Part shown: piece by piece, positions 20,261 through 32,682 of the stretch
How the letters are laid out: every line of letters starts with the position of its first letter
How positions within the stretch are numbered: position 1 is the stretch's first letter
Origin: Triticum aestivum
Taxonomy: Eukaryota; Streptophyta; Magnoliopsida; Poales; Poaceae
DNA: 64,000 nt
Direction: 5' to 3'
Assembly: GCF_018294505.1 (NCBI RefSeq)
Contig: NC_057808.1
Coordinates: forward strand, 359,814,588-359,878,587
Program-made: the position numbers and the translations under genes
Notes under the pieces: generated by a model
Told to the model about the DNA's origin: nothing
The model's input: only the letters and a program-made list of their open reading frames with translations
The model's database searches: none

Positions 20261-23200
20261 TGTGACGCCCGGATAATCAAGCTACAGTAAACCTTTGCTA
20301 ATGGTGCCACATCACCTCGGTTACTGTTGATAAACTCGAGTTAGTTCAAAAACGATTCAAGTTAAAATTTAAAATATAGGCTAACAATAAAAGTTTTCAA
20401 ATAATGAAAACTAAACTAAAAAAAATTGAAAACTAAATTGTTCAAAATTTAGAAAATAAATCATGGGTGATTGTGGTGGAGAAACCACATTTTGATAAAA
20501 TGTTTAGATGCAAGAAATTAATTAAAACAGGGGCTAAACAATTACTTAAATGCTTTTAAATAGCAAACAAATATAAACCTATTTTATTAAAGTGTGAAAC
20601 TTCTTGTGGCAGAGGGGTAATTTAAAACACTAATTTAAGTGTTGGTCTCATATTTTTATAAAACTAAAATCTACTAGTAATAAAATAAAACAGAAAAGAA
20701 AAATAAATAAAAGAAACTGGAAAAGAATAAAAATAAAAAGAGGAGAAACCCCCTGCCCTCGTGGGCCTCGTGGGCCAGCTGGCCATTCAGCCGGCCGGCC
20801 AGGCCTGCCCACACGGCCCACCCCACTCCCCCGGCCTACATACCCTCCCCCCCGAAACCCTAGGCCTCACCCACTCTCTCCCCGATCCCCTTCTCCTCCC
20901 CATCTGGATCGGGCAACTGACCCCGAGCCCATCGCCCCACATCGCCGGCGCCCTTCCCACGCGCCCGTCGCCGTCGACCGCCTCACCTCGCCGACCCCTC
21001 CACCGGCGGACCCCCACCCCTCGAGCATCGTAGCCGCCCTGGCTTCGCAGGACGCCGCACCGAGGACACTGCACCGCCCCGACGCCATTGAAGTCGCCAT
21101 CGCCCCGCTCCACGCCGTCGCCCGGCCTCGTCGATGCCTCCCCGCCTCTCCCTCGCCGGCTCCAACACGCCATCGCTGCCCTCCTCTCCGTCGCCGGCGC
21201 TCCCCGTCCCCGTCGCCTGTGCGGCCTCGCCGGACCTCCCTGAGCCCACTGCCGTTGCCCTACGACCGCCGGTGAGGCCCCGGCCTCTCCTTCTCCCCCC
21301 GCGCTCTCTGCTGCAGTTGCGTCCCACCGCGCTCGCGCCCCCCTTGCCCCGCCGCTGGACTTGCTCCGGCCGCCATCGCGCGCCCGCACTTGCCCTGCAG
21401 CCCCGCCACACCTCTCTGCCCCGCCGTATCTGCCGCCCATGGCCGCAACCCCCAACTGCTGCGTCGCCGCTCCCCTGCACCCGCGCGTCACCCCGTTCCC
21501 CCCACCTTCGGTCGGACAAACCCGCCTCGCCTTGGCCTCGCCCCTGTCGCCTCAAACGGCCGGCGTCGCCGTGCCCGTGGCTGGCGCCCAGCCCCCTGTT
21601 GAACTGGGCGTGCCAGCGCCCGTAACCCGCTCGCCCGCTAAGACTCCCACTGGCCCAATGACAAACGGGGCCCATGCCCCTGAGAACAAAAAAAAAGGAA
21701 TAAAAAAATAATAATAAATAAATTAATAAATTAATAAATAAATAAAATAAAAATAAAAATAAAAAAATAATTAATTAATTAGTTAATTAACCCTGTTTAG
21801 ATTAATCTAATTAATTAGTTAATTTAATTAATAGTTAATTAATTAGTTAACCCTAATTACCCTGATCAGTCTATGACATGTGGGACCCACGTGTCAGATG
21901 ACTGCTGATGTCAGTATGATGTCATGCTGATGTCATCACAACACTGTTTCGGATAATGTATATATTTAAACAATTAACTAAATTCCAGAAATTAGTAAAT
22001 CTTTAGAAAATCATATCTTTTAAACCGTAGCTCAGATGAAAATACTTTCTACATGAAAGTTGCTCAGAACGACGAGCCGAATCCGAATACGCAGTCCGTT
22101 CGTCCGCCAGACGTCCCTAGCATAGCAAACTTGCAACTTTCCCCCTTCGTTTCATCTGTCCGAAAAATGCAAACTTCGGGAAAACTTTCCCGGATGTTTT
22201 CCCCCTTTGCCGATATCACCTACTACCGCGTTAGGGCACACCTAGCACCGCTCATTGTCATGTCACGCATCGTCATGCTTATGTTTGCATTGTATTTACT
22301 GTTTCTTTCCCCCACTTCTCTCCGGTAGACTACGAGACCGACGCTGCTGCTGTCCAGTTCGACTACGGGGTTGACGACCCCTCCTTCTTGTCTGAGCAAC
22401 CAGGCAAGCCCCCCCTTGATCACCAGATATCGCCTATTCTTCTCTATACTGCTTGCATTAGAGTAGTGTAGCATGTTACTGCTTTCTGTTAATCCTATCC
22501 TGATGCATAGCCTGTCATTGTTGCTACAGTTGTTACCCTTATCTGCTATCCTACTGCTTAGTATAGGATGCTAGTGTTCCATCAGTGGCCCTACACTCTT
22601 GTCCGTCTGCCATGCTATAATATCGGGCCGTGATCACTTGGGCGGTGATCACGGGTATATACTTATATACTCTATACATGACACATGTGGTAAATAAAGT
22701 CGGGTCGGCTCGTTGAGTACCCACAAGTGATTCTGATGAGGGGGCTGAAAGGACAGGTGGCTCCATCCTGGTAGAGGTGGGCCTGGGTTCCTGACGGCCC
22801 CCCGACTGTTACTTTGTGGCGGAGCGACAGGGCAGGTTGAGACCACCCAAGAGAGAGGTGGGCCTGGCCCTGGTCGGCGTTCGCGGATACTTAACACGCT
22901 TAACGAGTTCTGGGTATTTGATCTGAGTCTGGCCATTTGGTCTATACGCACTAACCATCTACGCGGGAGTAGTTATGGGTATCCCGGCGTCGTGGTATCA
23001 GCCGAAGCCTTCGTGACGTCAGCGACTGAGTGGCGCGCGCCGGATTGGACTGGAACGCCACTAGGCTAGGTCTGCTTCCGGCCGCGTACGCAACATGCAG
23101 GTGTGCATAGGGCGATGGGCCCAGACCCCTGCGCGCATAGGGTTAGACCGGCGTGCTGACCTCTCTATTGTGCTTAGGTGGGGCTGCGACGTGTTGATCT

Positions 23201-24080
23201 TCCGAGGCCGGGCATGACCCAGAAAAGTGTGTCCGGCCAAATGGGATCGAGCGTGTTGGGTTATGTGGTGCACCCCTGCAGGGAAGTTTATCTATTCGAA
23301 TAGCCGTGTCCCTCGGTAAAAGGACGACCCGGAGTTGTACCTTGACCTTATGACGACTAGAACTGGATACGTAATAAAACACACCCTTCCAAGTGCCAGA
23401 TATAACCCGGTGATCGCTCTCTAACAGGGCGTCGAGGAGGGGATCGCCGGGTAGGTTTATGCTATACGATGCTACTTGGAGGACTTCAATCTACTCTCTT
23501 CTACATGCTGCAAGATGGAGGTGGCCAGAAGCGTAGTCTTCGACAGGACTAGCTATCCCCCCTTATTCTGGCATTCTGCAGTTCAGTCCACTGATATGGC
23601 CCTTTACACATATACCCATGCATATGTAGTGTAGCTCCTTGCTTGCGAGTACTTTGGATGAGTACTCACGGTTGCTTTTCTCCCTCTTTTCCCCTTTCTA
23701 TAACTGTTTGTCGCAACCAGATGCTGGAGTCCAGGAGCTAGAGATCCCGAGGATGATTCTACGTGGAGTTCGGCTTCGAGGAGTAGTTAGGAGGTCCCAG
23801 GCAGGAGGCCTTGCCTTTTCGATCGTTGCTACTTTTGTGCTAGCCTTCTTAAGGCAAACTTGTTTAACTTATGTCTGTACTCAAATATCGTGGCTTCCGC
23901 TGACTCGTCTATGATCGAGCACTTGTATTCGAGCCCTCGAGGCCCCTGGCTTGTATTATGATGCTTGTATGACTTATTTATGTTTTAGAGTTGTGTTGTG
24001 ATATCTTCCTGTGAGTCCCTGATCTTGGTCATACACCTTTGCGTGCATGATTAGTGTACGGTCAAATCGGGGGCGTCACA
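20261..24080 (+). repeat. 3' LTR of the LARD-like element
   Basis: A 3820-bp near-identical copy of 12191-16024. The main visible length difference is in the simple A/T-rich tract (13630-13735 versus about 21690-21785). It ends GGGCGTCACA at 24080, followed by the TSD CTCTT. Confidence 0.92.
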
Positions 24081-25277
24081 CTCTTATACCCTGAAAACAT
24101 CCAGGAGAGCCACGAAACCACTTTTCCACCGCCGCAACCTTCCGTACCCGTGAGATCCCATCTTGGGGCCTTTTCTGGCGATCTGCTGGAGGGGGATTCG
24201 ATCACGGAGGGCTTCTACATCAAAACGATAGCCTCTTCGATGATGTGTGAGTAGTTTACCACAGACCTTCGGGTCCATAGTTATTAGCTAGATGGCTTCT
24301 TCTCTCTCTTTGGTTCTCAATACAAAGTTCTCCTCGATGTTCTTGGAGATCTATTCGATGTAATACTTTTTGCGCTGTGTTTGCCGACCGATGAATTGTG
24401 GGTTTATGATCAAGATTATCTATGAACAATATTTGATTCTTCTCTAAATTCTTATATGCATGATTTGATATCTTTGCCAGTCTCTTCGAATTATCAGTTT
24501 AGTTTGGCCTACTAGATTGATCTTTCTTGCAATGGGAGAAGTGCTTAGTTTTGGGTTCAATCTTGCGGTGCTCGATCCCAGTGACAGAAAGGGAACCGAC
24601 ACGTATTGTATTGTTGCCATCGAGGATAAAAAAGATGGAGTCTATATCATATTGCTTGAGTTTATCCCTCTACATCATGTCATCTTGCCTAATGCGTTAC
24701 TCTGTTCTTATGAACTTAATACTCTAGATGCATGCTAGACAGCGGTCGATGTGTGGAGTAATAGTAGTAGATGCAGAATCATTTCGGTCTACTTGACACG
24801 GACGTGATGCCTATGTTCATGATCTGCCTAGATATTCTCATAACTATGCGCTTTTCTATCAATTGCTCTGCAGTAATTTGTTCACCCACCGTTTATGCTA
24901 TCTTGAGAGAAGCCACTAGTGAAACCTATGGCCCCCGGGTCTACTTTACGTTATATAAGTTTTCGATCTATAATTCTAGTTTACTATTTATTTTGCAATC
25001 TTTATTTTCCAATCTATACAACAAAAATACCAAAAATATTTATCTTATTATCTTTATCAGATCTCACTTTTGCAAGTGACCGTGAAGGGATTGACAACCC
25101 CTTTATCGCATTGTTTGCAAGGCTCTTGATTGTTTGTGCAGGTACTAGGCGATTTGCGTGTAATCTCCTACTGGATTGATACCTTGGTTCTAAAAAACTG
25201 AGGGAAATACTTACGCTACTTTGCTGCATCACCCTTTCCTCTTCAAGGGAAAACCAACACATGCTCAAGAGGTAGCA

Positions 25278-25515
25278 AGAAGGATTTCTGGCGCCGTTGC
25301 CAGGGAGATCTACGCTCAAGTCAAGACATACCAGGTACCCATCATAAACTCTTCTCTCTCGCATTACATTATTTGCCATTCGCCTCTCGTTTTCCTCTCC
25401 CCCACTTCACCCTTGCCGTTTTATTCGCCCTTTTTTTCGCTCGTCTCTTTTCGCTTGCTTCTTCTGTGCTTGTGTGTTGGATTGATTGTTTGTCGTGATG
25501 GCTCAAGAGGTAGCA
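25278..25515 (+). other. Leader of the Athila-type remnant and deletion scar
   Basis: 25278-25490 matches the leader of the related element (37530-37750): AGAAGGATTTC, then primer-binding site TGGCGCCGTTGCCAGGGA (25289-25306, one mismatch to the other copy), then a T/C-rich leader. At 25498 an ATG followed by GCTCAAGA is where gag would begin. Instead the sequence continues GGTAGCA, the last bases of the LTR, and then the TSD. Confidence 0.85.
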
Positions 25516-25520
25516 GCTAT

Positions 25521-26298
25521 CAGATCCAAGAGACCTTCTCTTTCAAACCACGCTAATTCGAAAGAAAAGGTATTTTTTATTCCCCACATGTGTTGCCTCA
25601 CCAGAGTCAACCAGCAGAGGGGTGTGGTCGGAGATTGTGCACGATAACGCTTGGACTGTTACCAGGGAAAATTTCTGCTCCCAGTCGATGCTCGCGAGGA
25701 CTCGATCCAGCTTCTGAAACGTCGGGTTTGGCAAAGTATTAGCCCAAGTGAATTTTCTACCCGAAAGCTCTATCTCTCTCAGATCCAAGCTTTCAATAAT
25801 GGTATTAAACATAAACGACCACCTGCCGTCAAAGTGATCATTGTTCTTTTCCTCTCTCCTTCTAATAATGTTAAAGTCGCCCCCAACCAAGATTGGAAGC
25901 TTCTCAGAACCGCAAATACGGACAAGGTCCACCAAAAAGTCTGGCTTGAGTTCTGGCTGCGCGGCGCCATATACCGCCACCAGTGCCCAATTAAACCCAT
26001 CGGCCTTCGATCTAACCCGAAACTTGACGGCGAAATCTCCCATAACCACACTTCAGACTTCCAACGACTTGCATCTAACCCCAAGTAAGATCCCACGTGA
26101 TCTTGCTCTCGGAGGTAGGCAGTGCCAATCAAAATCGACACCTCCCGATAAAGTACTTAGAAACCGGGGGGAGAAATTGTCCCTTCCAGTTTCAGAGAGC
26201 GCGATAAAATCCAACCTATGTTCGATAGAAGCATCCGCTAGAAACCTTCTCTTAGCCAAGTCTGTTAGACCTCTGCTATTCCAAAAGATTCCTCTCAT
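25521..26298 (-). pseudogene. LINE ORF2 N terminus: AP endonuclease domain
   Basis: Starts at the ATG of 26296-26298 (MRGIFWNSRGL). Endonuclease motifs in order: WNSRGL, the glutamate-containing box LSETGR, a GGDFNIIRR box, LDRVLAS, and ISDHTPLL near the end. These are the catalytic boxes of exonuclease/endonuclease/phosphatase-fold LINE endonucleases, which nick the target DNA. One single-base frameshift lies near 25555, after which the frame continues as FELAWFEREG and runs into the RT half at 11837. Stops and the frameshift make it non-functional. The ORF2 ATG overlaps the ORF1 stop by 23 bases, a compact junction. Confidence 0.88.
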
Positions 26299-26934
26299 AT
26301 TTCATCATGAATTTTTTTAGTAATACGATTCCTAGCACTTCTACCGCCGAAGCTGGATAAATCTTTCGCTTCCACTTGCATTTAGGCTTGTTTTGATCCT
26401 CCACCCGGTCCTCATAGCCGGGCTCCGTGGATCTAACAGCCTGAGCCTCGATAGGGATACTGTCCCTTAGGGGAATAGAACCATCATCCTCCTCTGTCTC
26501 AGGAGGGGATGGGGAAAGATCCGCACAAAAATTATTGAGCACCCTGACTCCCAACGCATCTATGTCGGAATCGTTCATAGGTTTGACCGCTGCTAAGTTT
26601 CGAATCAGTTCTAAAGCGCGTTCCACTTCAAGATCCAGGATATCATTAACGGATTTAGAGATTTCACTATCATTACTACCTAGTGAAACTCCTAACTAAT
26701 TTGCATTATGAATAATCTCATCATTAGAAAAATGCAGAATGGAATTGGAAGTGTTGACCGACATACCAGTAGTGACCTCAATGTCACGAAGCTTGGCCGC
26801 CCGCATGGCGCACCTCAGCTGCATGTCATCAACATCCGACTGATCATAGAGGCGGCAGCTCATCCTTCGCCCCTTAGGTACAGGATCCGGAATCCCTCCA
26901 AAAGCGATGATCTCCTCCCGAGTGGCCCTGTTTG
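26276..26934 (-). pseudogene. LINE ORF1 C-terminal part
   Basis: Reads TREEIIAFGGIPDPVPKGRR, then DDMQLRCAMRAAKLRDIEVT, a segment I associate with ORF1 of Triticeae LINEs, then an acidic tail and a Lys-rich stretch (KPKCKWKRKIYPAS). One in-frame TAG (26696-26698) interrupts it. The natural stop is at 26276-26278. ORF1 proteins bind the element RNA. The rest of this ORF lies at 35654-35957 and 46098-48975. Confidence 0.75.
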
Positions 26935-28661
26935 TGTTGGGGAACATAGTAATTTCAAAAAATTTCCTACGCACACGCAAGATCATGGTGATGCATAGCG
27001 ACGAGAGGGGAGAGTGTGTCCACGTACCCTCGTAGACTGAAAGCGGAAGCGTTATGACAACGCGGTTGATGTAGTCGTACGTCTTCACGATCGACCGATC
27101 CTCAGTACTGAACGTACGACACCTCCGCGTTCAGCACACGTTCAGCTCGGTGACGTCCCACGAACTCATGATCCAGTAGAGCTTCGAGGGAGAGCTTCGT
27201 CAGCATGACGGCGTGATGACAGTGTTGATGAAGTTGGCAGGGCTTCGCCTAAGCACTGCTACGATATAACCGAGGTGCATTATGGTGGAGGGGGGCACCG
27301 CACACGGCTGAGAGAGATCAATGATCAACTTGTGTGTCTATAGGGTGCCCCTGGCCACGTATATAAAGGAGTGGAGGAGGGGGGAGAGGGCCGGCCCCTG
27401 TGGCGCGCCCTGGAGGAGTCCTACTCCCACCTGGAGTAGGATCCCCCCTTCCCTAGTTGGACTAGGAGAGAAGGAAGGGGGAGAGAGGGAGGAAGGAAAG
27501 GGGAGGCCCCCCTCCTAGTCCAATTCGGACCAGAGGGGCAGGGGGCGCGCGGCCTGCCCTGGCCTCCTCTCTCTCTCTCCACTATGGCCCATTAAGGCCC
27601 ATACAATTACCGGGGGGTTCTAGTAACCTCCCGGTACTCCGGTAAAATCCCGATTTCACCCGGGACCATTCCGATGTCCAAATATATGCTTCCAATATAT
27701 CGATCTTTACGTCTCGACCATTTCGAGACTCCTCATCATGTCCGTGATCATATCCGGGACTCCGAACTACCTTCGGTACATCGAAACACAAAAACTCATA
27801 ATACCAATCGCCATAGAACTTTAAGCGTGCGGACCCTACGGATTTGAGAACTATGTAGACATGACCGAGACACGTCTTCAGTCAATAACCAATAGCGGAA
27901 CCTGGATGCTCATATTGGTTCCTACATATTCTACGAAGATGTTTATCGGTCAAACCGCATAAGAACATACATTGTTCCCTTTGTCATCGGTATGTTACTT
28001 GCCCGAGATTCGATCGTCGGTATCTCAATACCTAGCTCAATCTCATTACCGGCAAGTCTCTTTACTCGTTCTGTAATGCATCATCCTGCAACTAAATCAT
28101 TAGTTGCATTGCTTGCAAGGCTTATAGTGATGTGCATTACCGAGAGGGCCCAGAGATACCTCTCCGACAATCGGAGTGACAAATCCTAATCTCGATCTAT
28201 GCCAACTCAACAAGTACCATCGGAGACACCTATAGAGCACCTTTATAATCACCCAGTTACATTGTGACGTTCGGTAGCACACAAAGTGTTCCTCCGGTAA
28301 TCGGGAGTTGCATAATCTCATAGTCATAGGAACATGTATAAGTTATGAAGAAAGCAATAGCAGTAAACTAAAACGATCAAGTGCTAAGCTAACGGAATGG
28401 GTCAAGTCAATCACATCATTCTCCTGATGATGTGATCCCGTTTATCAAATGACAACTCATGTCTATGGTTAGGAAACTTAACCATCTTTGATCAACGAGT
28501 TAGTCAAGTAGAGGCATACTAGTGACACTCTGTTTGTCTATGTATTCACACATGCATTATGTTTCCGGTTAATACAATTCCAGCATGAATAATAAACATT
28601 TATCATGAAATAAGGAAATAAATAATAACTTTATTATTGCCTCTAGGGCATATTTCCTTCA
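26935..28661 (-). repeat. 3' LTR of the Copia element
   Basis: The LTR at the 3' end in element orientation. In about 230 bases (27001-27230 versus its partner near 33985-34215) I count roughly 8 substitutions, all transitions, plus one small indel. This divergence is higher than that of the LARD LTR pair. Confidence 0.9.
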
Positions 28662-28694
28662 GTCTCCCACTTGCACTAGAGTCAATAATCTAGA

Positions 28695-31600
28695 TTACAC
28701 AGTAATGATTCGAACACCCATGGAGCCTTGGTGCTGATCATGTTTTGCTCGTGAGAGAGGCTTAGTCAACGGGTCTGCAACATTCATATCCGTATGTATC
28801 TTGCAAATCTCTATGTCTCCCTCCTTGACTTGATCGCGAATGGAATTGAAGCGTCTCTTGATGTGTTTGGTTCTCTTGTGAAATCTGGATTCCTTTGCCA
28901 AGGCAATTGCACCAGTATTGTCACAAAAGATTTTCATTGGACCCGATGCACTAGGTATGACACCTAGATCGGATATGAACTCCTTCATCCAGACTCCTTC
29001 ATTTGCTGCTTCCGAAGAAGCTATGTACTCCGCTTCACACGTAGATCCCACCACGATGCTTTGTTTAGAACTGCTCCAACTGACAGCTCCACCGTTTAAT
29101 ATAAACACGTATCCGGTTTGCCGTTTAGAATCGTCCGGATCAGTGTCAAAGCTTGCATCGACGTAACCATTTACGACGAGCTCTTTGTCACCTCCATAAA
29201 TGAGAAATATATCCTTAGTCCTTTTCAGGTATTTTCGGATGTTCTTGACCGCTGTCCAGTGATCCACTCCTGGATTACTTTGGTACCTCCCTGCTAAACT
29301 AATAGCAAGGCACACATCAGGTCTGGTACACAACATTGCATACATGATAGAGCCTATGGCTGAAGCATAGGGAACACTTTTCATTTTCTCTCTATCCTCT
29401 GCAGTGGTCGGGCATTGAGTCTTACTCAACTTCACACCTTGTAACACAGGTAAGAACCCTTTATTTGCCTAATCCATTTTGAACTTCTTCAAAACTTTGT
29501 CAAGGTATGTGCTTTGTGAAAGTCCAATTAAGCGTCTTGATCTATCTCTATAGATCTTGATGCCCAATATATAAGCAGCTTCACCGAGGTCTTTCATTGA
29601 AAAACTCTTACTCAAGTATCCTTTTATGCTATCCAGAAATTGTATATCATTTCCAGTCAATAATATGTCATCCACATATAATATTAGAAATGCTACAGAG
29701 CTCCCACTCACTTTCTTGTAAATACATGCTTCTCCAAAAGTCTGTATAAAACCATATGCTTTGATCACACTATCAAAACGTTTATTCCAACTCCGAGATG
29801 CTTGCACCAGTCCATAAATGGATCGCTGGAGCTTGCACACTTTGTTAGCACACTTTGGATCGATAAAACCTTCAGGTTGCATCTTATACAACTCTTCCTC
29901 CAGAAATCCATTCAGGAATGCAGTCTTCACATCCATTTGCCAAATTTCATAATCATAAAATGCGGCAATTGCTAACATGATTCAGACGGACTTAAGCATC
30001 GCTACGGGTGAGAAGGTCTCATCATAGTCAACTCCTTGAACTTGTCGAAAACCTTTTGCAACAAGTCGAGCTTTGTAGACAGTAACATTACCATCAGCGT
30101 TGGTCTTCTTCTTGAAGATCCATTTATTCTCGATGGCTTGCCGATCATCAGGCAAGTCAACCAAAGTCCACACTTTGTTCTTATACATGGATCCCATCTC
30201 AGATTTCATGGCTTCAAGCCATTTTGCGGAATCTGGGCTCACCATCGCTTCTTCATAGTTCGTAGGTTCGTCATGGTCAAGTAACATGACCTTCAGAACA
30301 GGATTACCGTACCACTCTGGTGCGGATCTTACTCTGGTAGACCTACGAGGTTCGGTAGTAACTTGATCTGAAGTTTCATGATCATCATCATTAGCTTCCT
30401 CACTAATTGGTGTAGGTGTCACAGGAATCGGTTTCTGTGATGAACTACTCTCCAATAAGGGAGCAGGTACAGTTACCTCATCAAGTTCTACTTTCCTCCC
30501 ACTCACTTCTTTCGAGAGAAACTCCCACTCTAGAAAGGATCCGTTTTTAGCAACAAATGTCTTGCCTTCGGATCTGTGATAGAAGGTGTATCCAACAGTC
30601 TCCTTTGTGTATCCTATGAAGACACATTTCTCCGATTTGGGTTCGAGCTTATCAGGTTGAAGCTTTTTCACATAAGCATCGCAACCCCAAACTTTAAGAA
30701 ACGACAACTTTGGTTTCTTGCCAAACCACAGTTCATAAGGCGTCGTCTCAACGGATTTAGATGGTGCCCTATTTAACGTGAATGCAGTTGTCTCTAAAGC
30801 ATAACCCCAAAATGATAGCGATAAATCGGTAAGAGACATCATAGATCACACCATATCCAGTAAAGTACGATCACGACGTTCGTACACACCATTACGCTGT
30901 GGTGTTCTGGGTGGCGTGAGTTGCGAAACTATTCCGCATAGTTTCAAATGAAGACCAAACTCGTAACTCAAATATTCTCCTCCATGATCAGATCGTAGAA
31001 ACTTTATTTTCTTGTTACGATGATTTTCCACTTCACTCTGAAATTCTTTGAACTTTTGAAATGTTTTAGACTTATGTTTCATTAAGTAGATATACCCATA
31101 TCTGCTCAAATCATCTGTGAAGGTGAGAAAATAACGATACCCGCCGCGAGCCTCAATATTCATCGGACCACATACATCAGTATGTATGATTTCCAATAAA
31201 TCTGTTGCTCGCTCCATTGTTCTGGAGAACAGCGTTTTAGTCATCTTGCCCATGATGCATGGTTCGCAAGTACCAAGTGATTCATAATCAAGTGATTCCA
31301 AAAGTCCGTCAGAATGGAGTTTCTTCATGCGCTTTACACCAATATGACCTAAACGGCAGTGCCACAAATAAGTTGCACTATCATTATCAACTCCACATCT
31401 TTTGGTTTCAACATTATGAATATGTGTATCACTACTATCGAGATTCATTAAAAATAGACCACTCTTCAAGGGTGCATGACCATAAAAGATATTACTCATA
31501 TAAATAGAACAACCATTATTCTCTGATTTAAATGAATAACTGTCTCGCATCAAACAAGATCCAGATATAATGTTCATGCTTAACGCTGGCACCAAATAAC

Positions 31601-32682
31601 AATTATTCAGGTCTAAAACTAATCCCGAAGGTAGATGTAGAGGTAGCGTGCCGACGGCGATCACATCGACTTTGGAACCATTTCCCACGCGCATCGTCAC
31701 CTCGTCCTTAGACAATCTTCGCTTAATCCGTAGTCCCTGTTTCGAGTTGCAAATATTAGCAACAGAACCAGTATCAAATACCCAGGTGCTACTGCGAGCT
31801 TTAGTAAGGTACACATCAATAACATGTATATCACATATACCTTTGTTCACCTTGCCATCCTTCTTATCCGCCAAATACTTGGGGCAGTTCCGCTTCCAGT
31901 GACCAGTCCCTTTGCAGTAGAAGCAATCAGTCTCAGGCTTAGGTCCAGACTTGGGTTTCTTCTCTTGAGCAACAACTTGTTTGCCGTTCTTCTTGAAGTT
32001 CCCCTTCTTCTTCCCTTTACCCTTTGTCTTGAAACTGGTGGTCTTGTTGACCATCAACACTTGATGCTCCTTTTTGATTTCTACCTCTGCGGCTTTTAGC
32101 ATCGCGAAGAGCTCGGGAATTGTCTTATCCATCCCTTGCATGTTATAGTTCATCACAAAGCTCTTGTAGTTTGGTGGCAGTGATTGAAGAGTTCTGTCAA
32201 TGACACTATCATCCGGAAGATGAACTCCCAGTTGAATCAAGTGATTTTTATACCCAGACATTTTGAGTATATGTTCACTAACAGAACTATTCTCCTCCAT
32301 CTTACAGTTGTAGAACCTATTGGAGACCTCATATCTCTCAATCCGGGCATTTTCTTGAAATATTAACTTCAACTCCTGGAACATCTCATATGCTCCATGA
32401 CGTTCAAAACATCGTTGAAGTCCCGGTTCTAAGACGTAAAGCATGGCGCACTGAACTTATCGAGTAGTCATCAGCTTTGCTTTGCCAGACGTTCATAACA
32501 TCTGGTTCAGCTCCTGCAGCAGGTTTGGCACCTAGCGGTGCTTCCAGAACATAATTCTTCTGTGCAGCATTGAGGATAATCCTCAAGTTCCGGACCCAGT
32601 CCGTGTAATTGCTACCATCATCTTTCAACTTTGCTTTCTCAAGGAACGCATTAAAATTCAACGGAACAACAACACGGGCCAT
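28695..32682 (-). pseudogene. Copia gag-pol polyprotein, broken by three stops and one frameshift
   Basis: In sense order: gag (from 32682, MARVVVPLNFNAFLEKAK), CCHC knuckle CFYCKGTGHWKRNC (about 31930-31890), protease box FDTGS, GAG-preintegrase HCRLGH with CEPC, integrase D,D,E (IHTDVCGPM, RSDHGGEY, then the E of NGVYERR), RT (NKWIFKKK, MDVKTAFLNG, catalytic YVDD) and RNase H (YVDASFDTD, KHIKRR, DPLTKPL), ending at 28695. Defects: a frameshift near 32450 in gag, and in-frame stops at 30846-30848 (TGA), 29982-29984 (TGA) and 29469-29471 (TAG). The two TGA codons fit CGA arginine codons changed by C-to-T. Catalytic motifs remain intact, so decay is by few point events. Confidence 0.92.

Larger units (their letters stand above)
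12191..24080 (+). mobile_element. LARD-like non-coding LTR retrotransposon, full length, 11.9 kb
   Basis: Two direct LTRs of 3834 and 3820 bp (12191-16024, 20261-24080) begin TGTGACGCCC and end GGGCGTCACA. They flank a 4236-bp interior. A perfect 5-bp TSD, CTCTT, lies at 12186-12190 and 24081-24085. There is a primer-binding site after the 5' LTR and a purine tract before the 3' LTR. The interior has no ORF with gag, RT or integrase motifs. Long LTRs around a non-coding core define LARDs (large retrotransposon derivatives, such as barley Sukkula). The interior end (ATCTCGGGACGAGATTTCTT before the purine tract) resembles the end of Tekay/Del-type Gypsy elements, suggesting such a partner; this is inference. 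It is non-autonomous and probably young. Confidence 0.9.
11838..25515 (+). mobile_element. Athila-type Ty3/Gypsy remnant: one LTR plus leader, fused to the 3'-LTR tip
   Basis: It starts TGATACGTCT and ends GGTAGCA, flanked by GCTAT at 11833-11837 and 25516-25520. Leaving out the LARD-like insertion (12191-24085), it consists of a 1545-bp 5' LTR (11838-12190 plus 24086-25277), a tRNA-Asp-type primer-binding site (25289-25306) and about 200 bp of leader up to the gag start region. This is joined directly to the last bases of a 3' LTR. The gag, pol and nearly all of the 3' LTR are missing. The LTR is colinear with that of the element at 35958-46092, so they are one family or close relatives (Sabrina/WHAM/Fatima-like; name uncertain). 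Confidence 0.9.
25521..26934 (-). mobile_element. LINE retrotransposon, piece 3 of 4
   Basis: This piece lies between the Athila-type remnant (TSD GCTAT) and the Copia element (TSD GTTTG). It encodes the C-terminal part of ORF1 and the start of ORF2 on the minus strand. Joining it to 11837 restores the ORF2 frame (DLIA then RELAKDAGG). Joining it to 35653 restores the ORF1 frame (GGLTPN then RATREE). Confidence 0.92.

Noticed and set aside
11838..25515. Simple solo LTR interpretation of the first Gypsy element
   Set aside because: The sequence contains a primer-binding site and about 200 bp of leader after the LTR, before a short 3'-LTR tip, so it is a deletion derivative and not a solo LTR.
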